DNA from: Diphasiastrum complanatum
Taxonomy: Eukaryota > Streptophyta > Lycopodiopsida > Lycopodiales > Lycopodiaceae
Assembly: GCA_029204225.1 (NCBI GenBank)
Contig: CM055095.1
Span: forward strand, 77,397,030-77,437,487
DNA: 40,458 nucleotides
Direction of reading: 5' to 3'
A program made the translations under genes and the position numbers. A model generated the notes under the pieces. That model saw only the letters and a program-made list of their open reading frames with translations. It made no database searches and was not told where the DNA came from. Of the stretch, positions 22,001-31,424 are shown piece by piece. Positions within the stretch are counted from its first letter, which is position 1, and each line of letters begins with the position of its first letter.

Positions 22001-24833
22001 GAACCCTCGCTGAACTCCTGCTCCTGTCCAAGTCGCCCAATCTGGTCTGTCCGAGTTGTCCGATCTGCCCTATCTCCTGCCCGAGTCCATTTTTCTTATT
22101 TTGGCACTGATTTCCTATTTTTTACCCCATGCTCCCATGCCCCGATTCCAGTTGCTGCCCCATTGTGGTTTCTACGCCCATATTGATTTCTTAGTTCATT
22201 GACGTCTTAAGAGGGTGAGATACAGGTTGATGCTTATACGACACTTCATGATGATGTTGAGTGCTTTGATGTTGATGTCTGGAATTTTGTTCATCTTTCG
22301 TCTCCTATCGATTTACATATTTTCGATGGTTGCATGTTTTTTAAAGGTCAGATACAGATTGTATTTGAGCTTTGTTCAGATGACATTCCACAAGTGCGAC
22401 ATATGTTGGATGATTCTCCAGTTTTTTATGGTCAGGTTGTGTCCTCTCTAGCTCTACTTTCTACATCTCTAATTGAGATATGTGCGAGACCTATTGATGC
22501 TTCTACCGTTCCTTCAGTGCTTCTGCATCCATTGTCAGAGGATGTCTTCAAATGGTCATTAATACTTTTCCACATGAGATACTTCTACATCAGTGTCCCT
22601 ATATTTTTCAGCATCCTTGTGCTTTTATGTGTGGATTTGCTACAATCGATGCCGATTCTAGTTGTTGCTATGGTTTTCGAGTTGTCCTTTCTTATGGCAT
22701 TCGTGGGCTCTCAAACTGCCTTGTGCGAGTTACAGGATCATTCTGGTCCTTTATTTCTTACATGTATCTCAGATAGATCAGCTTTATAGTAGGATCATGT
22801 TGTCTATTACATTAGAGATACATTTACAGCATAATTTACAGTTGATGTACTAAGCTTTGTGGGCTTTTATGTGTTGCTATTAAAATAATTGTTGTGACAA
22901 CTTATGACCTCTCCTTGGTGCATGCATTTTCATTGTTTTGCCTACATAATGTTGTTTGAGATAGCTTTATTTTCACGTTTACTTACGATTGGCTACTATC
23001 AAAGCTAGTGCTTGGGGCCTTTTTTGTAGGTTTTTGGGTTTATTATTTTTCTTCTAAGCCCAACATTGAGGGCAATGTTAATAAAAGTCAAGGAGTGTAA
23101 TGGACTAGTTAAGCCCTAGTCCTCCCCTAACTCTAATTGCTAGTTGCCCTAATTAGTATATCTTTAGGTCCTGAATAGTTACCATTAAGGGCATCTCCTT
23201 ATGAGACCTAGGTATCCTAATTTGCCCCAATCTCTAAAAGCTTCCACAGGACTATCATTTAGTCATTAGGTAGATTTTTTGTATGGCTTCTCTTTTGACA
23301 ATTATTGCTTGGGCTCTTCATGGGAGATCTCTTGTGTATGCTTAGCTACTACTTGCAGGGCTTTAACCTTTTTTTCATTGATATAAATGTATGTGATTGT
23401 GTTCATAGCTGCTAAGTCTTTTGATTCAAAGTTGACCATGTCTTTGTTTTACTTAATGCGAGAAGTGGTTTGTCCTTAAAACATCATCTTTCCTAACGTT
23501 CCAAACACCTTACATCCATCATGATACTAGCCCACCATGGAACTTGAGCTGAATGGAAAACCCTTAAAGTCCACAAGTTACCAGTGTTGTAACAGTGATA
23601 GAAAGTGCAAATTTACCAATCTCGAGAGTTTTCCTTGCAATGTTGCATTCAAATTTGGATTTCTAAACGATTAAAACAGTTCAATTATTCAAACCAAGTT
23701 GAGATTTCTCAGATATTGTGAACCCAATTCTTCTTGTGTTTTCCAAATTTGTCCATTTGGGTGCTCAAATGTGATGACATGTAATAAACGTTGATTTGCA
23801 TACACCAAAACGGAACTTAGATATAAAATGAAAAAACACCATAAAGTAGGGCTTCTTTCAATGACCAACTCATTCGAACTCAACAAGTCGAAAGAACTAC
23901 GGTCCATATCGTATATTTTACGGAGCATGTTTCAACTTGTAAAATTGATATATTGATGTTATGTCTAGGTTAATACCCAACATAAAAAGGACACATGCAA
24001 TCTTCAACGCTATGGAGTCTAGCCACAAAAGTCTTCAGCTTAAAAATTAATGTCATGTGTAGCCAATGCAATAATTCTTCTCAAATACTCCTAGCTAAAA
24101 CCAAAGCCAAATACTAAGATGACTATAGTAGTACCTAGCACCTACTAACTCTACTATTCAATAAGATCAAAAGCTAAAAATTGTGTATAAACAATGACTC
24201 GATTGTTTGAGGCTGTAGATTGTCTTTTATTAAGGTTTTTGGTGAAGACAAAATAATGTTTTAGATGCACTAGAATCTAAAATGGTTAACAATATGTATG
24301 TTATGGATATCGATATAATTTACAGTTATATTCACTTTGGGCCTATGTTGAAGCTAGCACATCATTTTATAGTGATTATTGGAAGCCCTATTCAATCATA
24401 TAGGACCAAGTCCTTCTAGAGAGAGCTCGGTGACATCGATCAGCCTAACCCTAATGGTAGGTTCTCAAATGGATCATGGCTCCCCTAAAGGCCTCCACAT
24501 CAATATAACAACTCGCAAGAGCTCCACAATTGATTGATTTGATGCTTTATGTACTTTGTGGAAGGCTCAATCACATCCCTTTGTATGACTTCTTCTTCGC
24601 TTTATCTAGAGGAAGGATGCTTTGTCGATTGATAGTACTATTGGAGCGAGACAAGGATGTTCTCTCTCCTACTCTATTTGGTCTTTATATTGAGGAGCTA
24701 GAGCAAGTCATTCATCAAGATGATGGACAAGCATGTTATGTTATGTATTGACGATCCTTGTTCAATCACACAATCACTAAGTTTTTGAGCATTCATCACA
24801 ATGCAAAGCACAAATCCATAGAGAAAAACATTT

Positions 24834-24901
<68 letters not shown>

Positions 24902-27134
24902 CTACAACACACATTACTTATCAAATGAATGAAAAGACACCCATAGTAACTACCTTCAAGAAACTAGGCCTAACTGAACAAAATAGCCTTGAATAATAAG
25001 ATTAGGCCCTTTCAATCGAAGTCACATAAACAACAATATATGAAGAGCACAATAGGCTCAAGGCCACTATTAGTAGTGTCTCATTCACTTTATCTTTAGT
25101 ATTAGAAGATGTCAGCTTTTGATTTGATTCAATTGATGTATTTGATAATTCACAATCAAACATACTATAATTTTAAAGTAGTTCATTAACATACTTACTT
25201 TGGTTAAGAAGAGTACTATTCTCGCCTCCATACTTCACTACCTAGGCAATAGTGGTTGACCTAAGTCCTTCATTTCAAACTCCTTTGACATGCTTCTTTT
25301 ACTTTGTCAATCATACTACTATTGCTTCTAGTTAAAATGTAAAGTACTAAAATAAGAAGTTCTCCTTCTCAATGAAGAATATCAAGTCTGAGTTCACTTT
25401 AAGCAAGCATTCATCAAATTCTTGAATACCATGCACGAGGAGATTGAATAAACCATAAACAGCTTTCTCAACTTACAAATGTAAGATTCTTTACCTTTGA
25501 CTTCAAAGCTTGTTGAGTAACAAATACCTCCTCTTTCAAGGAACATTCAAGATAGCTGATTTGCCATCCATTTGTTGTAGGTGCTAGTTCGGATAGCTTT
25601 CTTTTCTTTAGGTGCTTGTACCCATTCCCATGTTGCATTCTTGATAAGGGAATTGTAATCCTCTTGTTACATGAGAGGTGGAAAAACATTTAAACAATGA
25701 TTCTATTGGCCTTATTGACAACTTAACTTGTGGGCCAAAATAAGAGTTTACCTTTGATGTTTGACATCAAAGTTTGAGTGACTGGTCCACATGCTCTACA
25801 TTGAAAATTTCAATTTTGTCAAAGATGTCCCAATTTGTGAATTTTTTTTTTTCCTGCATTAAACTAATGATATGTAGGTCACTTTCATCCAAGCTAAACC
25901 ATATACATGATAGGAACCAAATTGTACCTCTTTTATTTTTTGCACGAGTAAAATCCCTTGCTTTTTCAATCTCTGCAGCGATTTTCTTTTGCAAAACCTT
26001 CTCTTTTTTCTCCAACATTTCGAGTGTCTGTCAAACGATTTATTTAAACTATTAGCCACAGGAGAGGCCTAAATGAAGAGAACTAGGGTGTGGCAGCATG
26101 ACTATGGCAATTGAAAATAAGAAATTTAATAAAAGCGCTTTAGATGACTATCCTAGCACGTTAGGTAAGATGCTCAAGAAATTCATTTACCAAAATGTCA
26201 CATCACATATAGACAAGAGACAAAGGATTGAGCATAACCTACCATGACGCAACCACCAGAAGATAAAAAGCGAGTAATATATTCAAAAAATGAAGCTTAC
26301 ATAAAAAGGGCAATTGCTTCATAGGAAACATGTTTCCGTCTTCACACTTGCAGCTACACCAAAAAGGGATACAATAAAAAATGGCATCTGTACGTGGACT
26401 TCTTGGCTTGGATGAGATCGAAAACCAGAAGCATAGGTGCCTAAAGAAGAATGTTTATAGCAGCTGCTAATCATAGCTGATGTTAGAACAATCCTAGCTC
26501 GTTTCAAAGGAAACACGTTACTTTCAACAATGCAGCTAATTTGAGAAAGGAAGTAATATCCGTGTAAGCTCGCATAAAACGAGGAATTGTTTAGATATTA
26601 TTGTTCCAGCAGACGCCTAGGAAACTAAATTGGTACACACTTGGTTTGAAAGATGTGACGAAGTCAAATCCAGAAAGCTGCAGATAGCGTCAGTCAATCT
26701 AGTCGTTCTTGGTTTCATGATTAATCGTGACTAGCATTACTCATTTCCCGGGAAAAAACATAAAACATTACAAGGAAAATGTCATACTGAGGAGCTATGG
26801 TGAAGAATTATCTTGGTTATAAACGTGAGGGGCTGGTACATAGGGCATAAATATACTAAGGTTCATTCACGAGAAAGTTTGATTATATTTCAGAAGAACA
26901 GTCTGCCACATGAATCAGATCGCGTTCTTTCATAATGGACAAAACAAAATAGAAAAGCATTAAGAAAATTTGGCCACATAAATCGGATCGTCTTGTTTCA
27001 TACTGGACAAAATAATATAGAAAAGCGTATTGGCGAGAGGGACGTATTAGTCAGAGCTGCACCTCATTGAGCTTGTCTAGAGTAGACAGCGTCGACGGCT
27101 GCTGCTTTGGCTTTCCAAATAGACGGTTCAACAT
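9812..27134 (-). CDS. VPS32: VPS32/SNF7 (CHMP4-type) ESCRT-III subunit, six coding exons
   Basis: Core ESCRT-III subunit that polymerises on endosomal membranes to drive multivesicular-body formation and membrane scission. Six exons splice at GT-AG sites with matching phases to 672 bases, 223 residues plus TAG, the usual length for plant SNF7 proteins. Order: basic N-terminus MLNRLFGKPK, charged core helices with LEMLEKKEKVL, FTRAKNKRAAIACLKRK and EQLGNFQLRIHDQ, then EGAKATTETVDALR, DVDKTMDEINEQT, and DELEAELEELEG. A Pro/Gln linker leads to the conserved C-terminal helix EEDEELAALQAEMAL, the counterpart of the CHMP4 tail that binds Bro1-domain proteins. Introns: 1035, 10558, 4618, 151 and 289 bp. 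The reading frame is intact despite transposons in intron 2. Start chosen at 27134 because it gives the family N-terminus. Confidence 0.96.
10308..10422 (-). CDS. VPS32: VPS32 coding exon 5 (residues 117-155)
   Basis: 115 bases after acceptor tgtgcag. It encodes NIDDVDKTMDEINEQ...APIGAAADIDD, ending before donor gtatgg. Confidence 0.95.
10574..10665 (-). CDS. VPS32: VPS32 coding exon 4 (residues 87-117)
   Basis: 92 bases after acceptor tttttccag. It encodes MIMLEGAKATTETVDALR...AIQKA plus the first two bases of Thr117, ending before donor gtgtgt. Confidence 0.95.
10666..15283 (-). other. VPS32 intron 3 (4.6 kb)
   Basis: GT-AG intron. It holds short frames without family features, for example 12993-13355 on the minus strand (120 residues, unrecognised), and a short direct duplication at about 14655-14735 (aatgaatgaaa.agaaagctaa). 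A block near 12345-12370 resembles a tRNA-Met primer-binding site read on the minus strand but is imperfect, so an old retrotransposon remnant is possible but unproven. Confidence 0.6.
15284..15369 (-). CDS. VPS32: VPS32 coding exon 3 (residues 58-86)
   Basis: 86 bases after acceptor tctttacag. It encodes AIACLKRKKLYE...LRIHDQ, ending with CAG before donor gtaatt. Separated from exon 2 by the 10.6-kb intron holding nested retrotransposons. Confidence 0.95.
15370..16040 (-). other. VPS32 intron 2, 3' part
   Basis: Non-coding A/T-rich sequence between exon 3 and the LTR element. Nothing recognised. Confidence 0.6.
16041..16343 (+). repeat. 5' LTR of the outer element, with internal duplication
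   Basis: Contains two diverged copies of an 83-87-bp unit starting gttaccatta (16041 and 16124). The 3' LTR has only one copy. The TG start is not visible, so the left boundary is approximate. Confidence 0.65.
16344..16355 (+). other. Primer-binding site (tRNA-iMet type)
   Basis: TGGTATCAGAGC immediately follows the LTR-terminal CA, the usual copia arrangement for priming minus-strand DNA synthesis. Confidence 0.85.
16535..16767 (-). repeat. 3' LTR of nested copia
   Basis: Minus-strand reading runs from TGTTAGAAAATGAC to ...GAGTACA, giving TG...CA ends and about 233 bp. Homologous to 21312-21545 with scattered substitutions. Confidence 0.75.
16839..20640 (-). pseudogene. Copia gag-pol, frameshifted and lacking the RT core
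   Basis: Encodes the polyprotein for particle formation, integration and reverse transcription. On the minus strand from 20640: gag (MAKESEAIGSLF, Ser-run, then a UBN2-type block to about 20010), CCHC knuckle CHYCKKYGHFIKDC (about 19831-19875), protease WVIDSGATRHMTS (about 19597-19635), pre-integrase and integrase (about 19235-18409, with the HSD, DRGGEY and later GVAERKN motifs), integrase C-terminal region (18571-18134), the N-terminal edge of RT (about 17870-17712), then a jump to the RT-RNase H connection at 17711 (MDAVILDLG) and RNase H (SDWGGD, SEAEY, SDSQS) ending at 16839. The whole catalytic RT block, including the YVDD box, is absent. Frames change at about 20370, 20010, 19550, 19240, 18880 and 18570. 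Confidence 0.88.
20923..21199 (-). repeat. Spaced GGGCGCCC palindromes in copia leader
   Basis: Palindromic cores agcgccct (20923), gggcgccc (21002), aggcgcct (21087), gggtgcca (21158) and gggcgccc (21192) occur 35-90 bp apart. Most are preceded by an A/T stretch such as gaatttt and followed by a pyrimidine run (tcctac, tcctcc, tccttc). They lie between the right LTR block and gag. Degenerate tandem repeats are one explanation; a dimerisation or packaging role is speculative. Confidence 0.6.
21312..21545 (-). repeat. 5' LTR block of nested copia
   Basis: Minus-strand reading starts TGTTAGAAATAAATGAC at 21545. Homology with the other LTR stops at about 21312 where TACA is replaced by TAGA. 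Whether the LTR continues toward gag is unresolved. The sequence just upstream on the minus strand (gagcaggagag) resembles a purine tract. Confidence 0.7.
21546..23095 (+). other. Internal region of outer LTR element, unrecognised
   Basis: Plus-strand frames exist (21658-22110, Pro/Cys/Leu-rich; 22334-22789, 151 residues rich in Phe/Leu/Val), but I recognise no gag, protease or polymerase motif. The first part is strongly C/T-rich. It ends at the purine tract before the 3' LTR. Function unknown, probably non-coding. Confidence 0.45.
23096..23410 (+). repeat. 3' LTR of the outer element
   Basis: Starts TGTAATGG after a purine tract and ends 'gttcatagct', matching '...gctcatagca' of the 5' LTR. 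Substantial divergence between LTRs suggests an old insertion. Confidence 0.7.
23411..24430 (-). other. VPS32 intron 2, middle part
   Basis: A/T-rich sequence between the LTR element and the LINE remnant. Nothing recognised. Confidence 0.55.
24590..24750 (+). pseudogene. LINE reverse-transcriptase remnant
   Basis: Plus-strand translation gives STIGARQGCSLS in one frame and then PTLFGLYIEELE in the next, the conserved block of L1-type LINE reverse transcriptases (G.RQGCPLSP.LF..Y...LE). A one-base shift in 'tgttctctctcc' separates the two. Only this box is clear; no catalytic FADD-type box or 3' tail was found. Dead fragment. Confidence 0.62.
24842..24899. repeat. (GT)n(GA)n compound microsatellite
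   Basis: A GT run (about 24842-24866) passes directly into a GA run with one AAAG interruption (to 24899). Confidence 0.95.
24900..25927 (-). other. VPS32 intron 2, 5' part
   Basis: Non-coding apart from a minus frame 25468-25689 (73 residues, Lys-rich KHLKKRKLSEL near its middle) that I do not recognise and that has no visible splice-site support. The frame crossing exon 2 below 25928 is intron read-through. Confidence 0.5.
25928..26027 (-). CDS. VPS32: VPS32 coding exon 2 (residues 25-58)
   Basis: 100 bases after acceptor ...ttgacag. It encodes TLEMLEKKEKVL...FTRAKNKR and the first base of Ala58, ending before donor gtacaa. Exon 3 supplies the remaining CT of that codon. Confidence 0.95.
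26028..27062 (-). other. VPS32 intron 1 (1.0 kb)
   Basis: GT-AG intron (gtgcag...ttgacag). No transposon or coding signal seen. Confidence 0.8.
27063..27134 (-). CDS. VPS32: VPS32 coding exon 1 (residues 1-24)
   Basis: Encodes MLNRLFGKPKQQ...KLNE and ends in phase 0 before the donor gtgcag. The N-terminal basic/hydrophobic segment is the membrane-inserting part in ESCRT-III proteins. Confidence 0.94.
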
Positions 27135-27889
27135 ATTTCCGTTCCGGATGTCCACACCACAAAGACTGAAACCTTGACAGCTTGACCACAAAAAAGCGGA
27201 ATTATGCTGTATTTGGCTAAACAGCAGTCAAACGGCTAATGCAATTTGCATTTTATCTGTTTGCAGAAACTAAAAACTAAGGCAAATTATCATCAAAACC
27301 ATGCGATCAACCCCTGATCATATAAATAAAGTCCTCAGAGGAATTACAGAAAAGCCTGTAATGATCTACACAGAGGAGTAAAGAGCAAGGGCAGATTAAA
27401 ATTTCTAAATAGATGGAAAATTAAATAAAGGCTGCCTTGAAGCAATTGTTGATCAGAAAAGGAGGATCTGTACGAAAAGGAGAAATGGAACTAAACTAAT
27501 GTTACGATTCAAACACTGCAATACAGAAAGCAGCAGAAACAAAGCCGATAAACAATAATTACAGTGGTGCCGTGGTATCCTACAGCGATGGCACATAGAA
27601 ACAGGCACAGAAGAGAGTGCTCGTCTCTTCTGTGCGTTCGCTAGAAAAGCGAGCGCTACGGCGGAGAGGGATACCGGAGGAGGAGGGATACTTATTGGGC
27701 ATCACAGAGATGACCGATTATTGGCTGGGAAGTTGTGTTTCTATGAGGAAAATGCCGCTCACACAGAAAAACCTTAAAATCTGCACTAAATTTATTTTTT
27801 TTTTAAAACAGGTGACTATTATGCTTTTTAATCTGTTCAGAAATGGACAGAATAATCACCAAAAATCCATTACGTATTTGGAGGTAGCG
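27135..27889 (-). promoter_or_regulatory. VPS32 5' region with hairpin leader candidate
   Basis: Upstream of the start codon. A GC-richer block (about 27560-27720) is the likely first transcribed segment. A possible 5'-UTR intron acceptor (ggtttcag, near 27170) precedes the ATG. It includes an 11-bp perfect inverted repeat, gcacagaagag (27605-27615) and ctcttctgtgc (27625-27635), with a 9-base loop. An A/T-rich stretch near 27785-27810 could contain a TATA-like element. The transcription start is not determinable here. Confidence 0.45.
27605..27635. repeat. 11-bp inverted repeat (hairpin)
   Basis: gcacagaagag / ctcttctgtgc with a 9-base loop (27616-27624). Located about 470 bp upstream of the VPS32 start codon. 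Confidence 0.85.
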
Positions 27890-27935
27890 AGCCCTCTATT
27901 AATCCCCCATATAGCCCTCTATTAATCCCCCATAT
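27890..27935. repeat. Perfect 23-bp tandem duplication
   Basis: Two identical head-to-tail copies of a 23-bp unit beginning agccctctattaatcccc (27890-27912 and 27913-27935). Confidence 0.92.
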
Positions 27936-28154
27936 TGTCACGATCTCATTACTCCGAGCACACCCTTCAAAATCACCCACAACGTGAATTAAAAAAAAAA
28001 AATTGGTGAACACTAGAGGAGGGCGACCTAGCTCGTGGATTGTTGAGAGTGGCCATGGATTCATTTGTAAAAGCATGATATCTACCATACCTAAAAAAAA
28101 CTAAATAGCCAAGGTTTTAGAGAGGTGAAAGAGAGAAGGAGCTCATTGGCCGAA

Positions 28155-28159
<5 letters not shown>

Positions 28160-28209
<50 letters not shown>
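28160..28209. repeat. (AG)n microsatellite
   Basis: About 25 AG units upstream of VPS32. Confidence 0.95.
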
Positions 28210-28212
<3 letters not shown>

Positions 28213-28213
<1 letters not shown>

Positions 28214-28743
28214 TAAAGGTGTTTTGTGCATACAAGAGAGCACATCAACATGCAAATTGATCCAGGCTCGTCAGATTAGAACTTATCTAGATCAAAGGTC
28301 CCATTTGAATCATTCGGGATCATGGATTAAAGATAGCCACTAGATTGCAGGGATTTGAATCTAAACTTCAAATAAGGGATTTGAAAGACAAAGGAATCTT
28401 CAACTTTATTGATAAAAAAGTTAATTTGAAGTGTAAAAAGGACCCAACAATTGAAAGTAGAATTGAAGGGCACTAGCTTTTCATAGTGAAAAAACGGATT
28501 TTCTTCCAAGGCCCCTAACTTTTTGGTCCTTTCTCCATTCGGTATTTCCTCCAAATTAAGGACAAAACAAGACTATAACCTATATATGCAACTTTTTTTA
28601 ATAAATTGAGTGCTAAATTGTGGGGAGAAAGTGGATCAGAGGTCTAATTGGACCATTCCGCGAGGTAGCCAGTATTGCTACATTGGAGCGTTCCAACAAT
28701 TTAGAGCCATTGTTGGAGGGTTCAATCTTCACTTTTTTTTTTT
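28213..28743. other. Intergenic, nothing recognised
   Basis: A/T-rich spacer with no conserved frame or repeat terminus. Confidence 0.55.
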
Positions 28744-28765
28744 TCTTCTTCTTCTTCTTCTTCTT

Positions 28766-28812
<47 letters not shown>
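28744..28812. repeat. (TTC)n(CT)n compound microsatellite
   Basis: TTC units (28744-28769) pass into a CT run (to 28812). Confidence 0.95.
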
Positions 28813-28816
<4 letters not shown>

Positions 28817-29089
28817 TAGCTACAGCATTGTGGCCAGCAAACTGATGCTTATGGAAGAGTAACACACATTTACAAAGGTTCTTGGAGCTATTACAGTTAT
28901 TTCTATGATTGCTTTTGTTCATGTATGTAGAATCTTGATATGGAATGAGACTCTTTTTTTTAGATTTGATTAGTAGGCTAACTAAGGATATGGTGACTAT
29001 GTGGTAGATAGCCATTCAAAGCTTCTTTGGAAGCAATCTTTTTGCTTGCTATAGTGCACTGCCATAAGGAAAATCGCCATACTATTAAA

Positions 29090-29869
29090 AAATTTCATTG
29101 TGATTTCTTTTGAAAACATTTGTTGTTGTTCAAAGGAGTGCTTTGTGCATTGAAACATGTTGAAAGAGAAGATCGGGTCATTGCTACATGGCAACCTCAA
29201 CAAGTGGAGTCATGGCAACCTTAACAAGTGGAGTCATGTTAGAAGCCAATGATAGGCTTACCTCAAGTAACTATTCATTGTGGAAAGTGATGATGGAATC
29301 ACTTCTTGAGACGAATGATGTTTTGGATATTGTTGTAGGTTTGGAGGAGAGACCAGCAGCACAACAACTTCATATGAGGTATGATAAGAGGGCCAAAAGG
29401 GCTTTACAAATTATCAAGATGAATGCTACCAACAATGAGCTTCTCAAGGAAGTTGGTAAGTGTACTTCATCTAAGGATGTTTGAGATTCAATGAAGAAGC
29501 TTTATGAATCCAAGTCTACTTCTAGAGTGTTGACTAAAAAAAGGCAAATCTTTTCTTGTTTGCAAAAGAATGAAAAAAATCCAAGTACTTTTGTTTTGAG
29601 GATGAAAGCATTGAATGATGAGTTGGCTTGCATTGATGAAAGCATTGAGGAAGGAGAGCTTGTTCAAGTTATTCTTAGTGGATTTTTGGATGCTCATGCT
29701 AACATTGTTCAAAGTATTGCTATTCAAAATACTTTGCCAAGTTTGATGGATCTTCAAGAGATCTTGATCAATGAAGAATATAGGCTTCAAACAAGAGGTG
29801 GATCTACATCGACACTTCAAGAGGAGGCTATGTTCACAAAGAGCAAATTCACAAAACCAAAAGTAAGTG
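29090..29869 (+). pseudogene. Copia leader and gag fragment, plus strand
   Basis: Gag would form the retrotransposon particle. From ATG 29188 it reads MATSTSGVMATLTSGV (an in-frame 24-bp duplication), then LEANDRLTSSNYSLWKVMME, the conserved copia gag opening. TGA at 29482-29484 interrupts the frame, which continues from 29491 through a UBN2-type block to about 29869. Its leader (29090-29187) and first residues are homologous to the minus-strand element's leader and gag start (about 32205-32490). The fragment stops where that element's LTR begins, so it was probably cut by insertion; its 3' part is not found on the far side. Confidence 0.8.
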
Positions 29870-29874
29870 GTCTA

Positions 29875-30529
29875 TGTGAAGGATTTCAGATCATTCAAGA
29901 TCAATCCAAGTCCCAAATCTTTGGTTACAATAAGGAGCAAACCAACAATCCTGCCAATGTAGAAAAATCAGCATCTACATACAAAATGAAATGCAAACTC
30001 TAAGAGATATTGATCAAACATGAACCAAAACATAAAATATGTTCACTATCCGTACAATTACAGTACCCTGCTATATTTCACACGTGTGGAACCGAAAATA
30101 GCAATAAATGATCATTATTCTACACATATAATTGCAAGATAACACCAAGATAGTGCACCAATGAGTAGTAGAACCCAAAGAGAACCATGTATAATGATGA
30201 AATGAGAGATAGAAGAGAGAAGATGTGTCTCTCCACGAGTTACATCCTTTTATAGAGTTTCGAAACCCTATTTGGCCACTTGGCTTTCCCTCCAAAATGT
30301 AAACCCTACTATTTCTGAGTCTAGATTCAATGTACCCAAAGTTCAAATTTGAATCTCTCTCAAACTCGACTACCAACTTTCCCACACTTTCAAAAAATGT
30401 TTATTGAATGTATTTTAAACTAATATAACTTCAAAAAGTTTATCTCTAAGTCTAAATGAGTTTTGGCCTCTTATTGACAATTCACCAAAATGTGACTAAA
30501 CTAGACTAAACTAGTTGAAATCTCTCACA
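29875..30529 (-). repeat. 3' LTR of the non-autonomous element (655 bp)
   Basis: Minus-strand TGTGAGAGATT...CTTCACA ends. Nearly identical to 32993-33630. Confidence 0.9.
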
Positions 30530-31424
30530 CTCCCTCTTCAGCTAGGTTTGGCATAGTTTTGACAATAGAACTTTGATCCAACTTTAGAATGATCTTCATC
30601 CTAAGTATAGATCTTCTTTCTGAGGTTCTAAAGAATCTTTCATAATTGATATAGAGAATAGTGTCCAAATTGGATGCTTCACTATCTCTTACATCAATTT
30701 TACACATCAAGATATAACTAGAACATGAAAAACCAAATAGAATGTGAATGAAATGATTCCTCCATGCTTCAAACTCTGAACTCTCTGGAAAATTACAGCA
30801 ACCAAACAATAAATGTGAGTGATGATAATTTGCTCGCTTGTCTCCTCCAACTTTGTCCTTTCTTGATATGTCTCCACCATAAAACTCCATGAATGAGCCT
30901 CCATCTCCATCTTGCCACAAGATATCATCAACACTTGATGACTTGGCCATGAATGAGTGACATAATGAATCTCCAATAGCTTCATTTCCATCATCAAAAC
31001 CAGCCAAGAATGCTAGTACAACTCCAACAATAAGATATTGCAAGACAATGTAGCTAGTTTGTCCATCTCTTGACAATTTGCACACATCCACATGAAATAG
31101 CTCAAACATGAGATAGAACAAGTAAAGTAAACTTGAACAACACTTCCTTGCTGCTCCTTTGACCTTACTTGAGTCTTCAATAAGCTGCAAAAATAGTTCC
31201 ATAACATCTTTGCCAATTACCTCTCCTTTGATGCTCTTGACTAGCTCCAAATTGCCACCTTTCCTTTTGTGTTGTTGAAGCCCTTTGAGATCAACCTCTT
31301 GATCTTCCTTTTGACCATCAAACTCATCACAAAAGAATGTAGAAGAACCACCTCCTTCATGAATGCACCTAGCAACATCTTTCGACATATGATCAAAGAA
31401 ATCATTAACAACAATCTTTTCCAA
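30525..31424 (-). CDS. 299-residue ORF of unknown function in LTR element
   Basis: Open frame in the position where env-like genes sit in some LTR elements, between the protease region and the 3' LTR; its stop TGA lies in the first bases of the LTR. N-terminal half is charged (QKEDQEVDLKGLQQHKRKGG near residues 38-57). Three hydrophobic stretches follow: about residues 97-111, 125-143 (YIVLQYLIVGVVLAFLAGF) and 225-241, separated by acidic segments. No family recognised. Upstream, frame 31241-31774 (with MANKKDGMEKEIGLNF inside) overlaps and may be the same gene after a frameshift. It may be a captured sequence, a decayed accessory gene or a chance frame. Confidence 0.4.
   Translation of the reverse strand: MEKIVVNDFFDHMSKDVARCIHEGGGSSTFFCDEFDGQKEDQEVDLKGLQQHKRKGGNLELVKSIKGEVIGKDVMELFLQLIEDSSKVKGAARKCCSSLLYLFYLMFELFHVDVCKLSRDGQTSYIVLQYLIVGVVLAFLAGFDDGNEAIGDSLCHSFMAKSSSVDDILWQDGDGGSFMEFYGGDISRKDKVGGDKRANYHHSHLLFGCCNFPESSEFEAWRNHFIHILFGFSCSSYILMCKIDVRDSEASNLDTILYINYERFFRTSERRSILRMKIILKLDQSSIVKTMPNLAEEGV

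Larger units (their letters stand above)
16041..23410 (+). mobile_element. LTR retrotransposon (outer), plus strand, host of a nested copia
   Basis: A plus-strand LTR ends at 16343 and is followed directly by the primer-binding site TGGTATCAGAGC (16344-16355). A homologous LTR begins with TG at 23096 after the purine tract 'aagtcaaggag' and ends near 23410. Shared LTR sequence includes 'attgcttgggctcttcatgggagat' (split: attgcttgggctcttcatgg / gagat) and 'gttaccattaag'. The 5' LTR looks rearranged at its left end and no target duplication was found. Remaining internal sequence (16356-16530 and 21546-23095) has no recognised gag or pol, so this is a non-autonomous or heavily decayed element. 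Confidence 0.72.

Noticed and set aside
21658-22110. Pro/Cys-rich ORF in the outer LTR element
   Set aside because: Composition follows the C/T-rich DNA; no gag or other domain recognised.
25468-25689. Lys-rich minus ORF between LINE remnant and exon 2
   Set aside because: Not part of VPS32 (exons 2 and 3 join perfectly without it) and not recognised.
28125-28343. Arg-Glu repeat ORF
   Set aside because: Translation of the (AG)n microsatellite; no flanking coding signal.
28610-28862. Phe/Leu/Ser-rich ORFs
   Set aside because: Translation of the (TTC)n(CT)n microsatellite.
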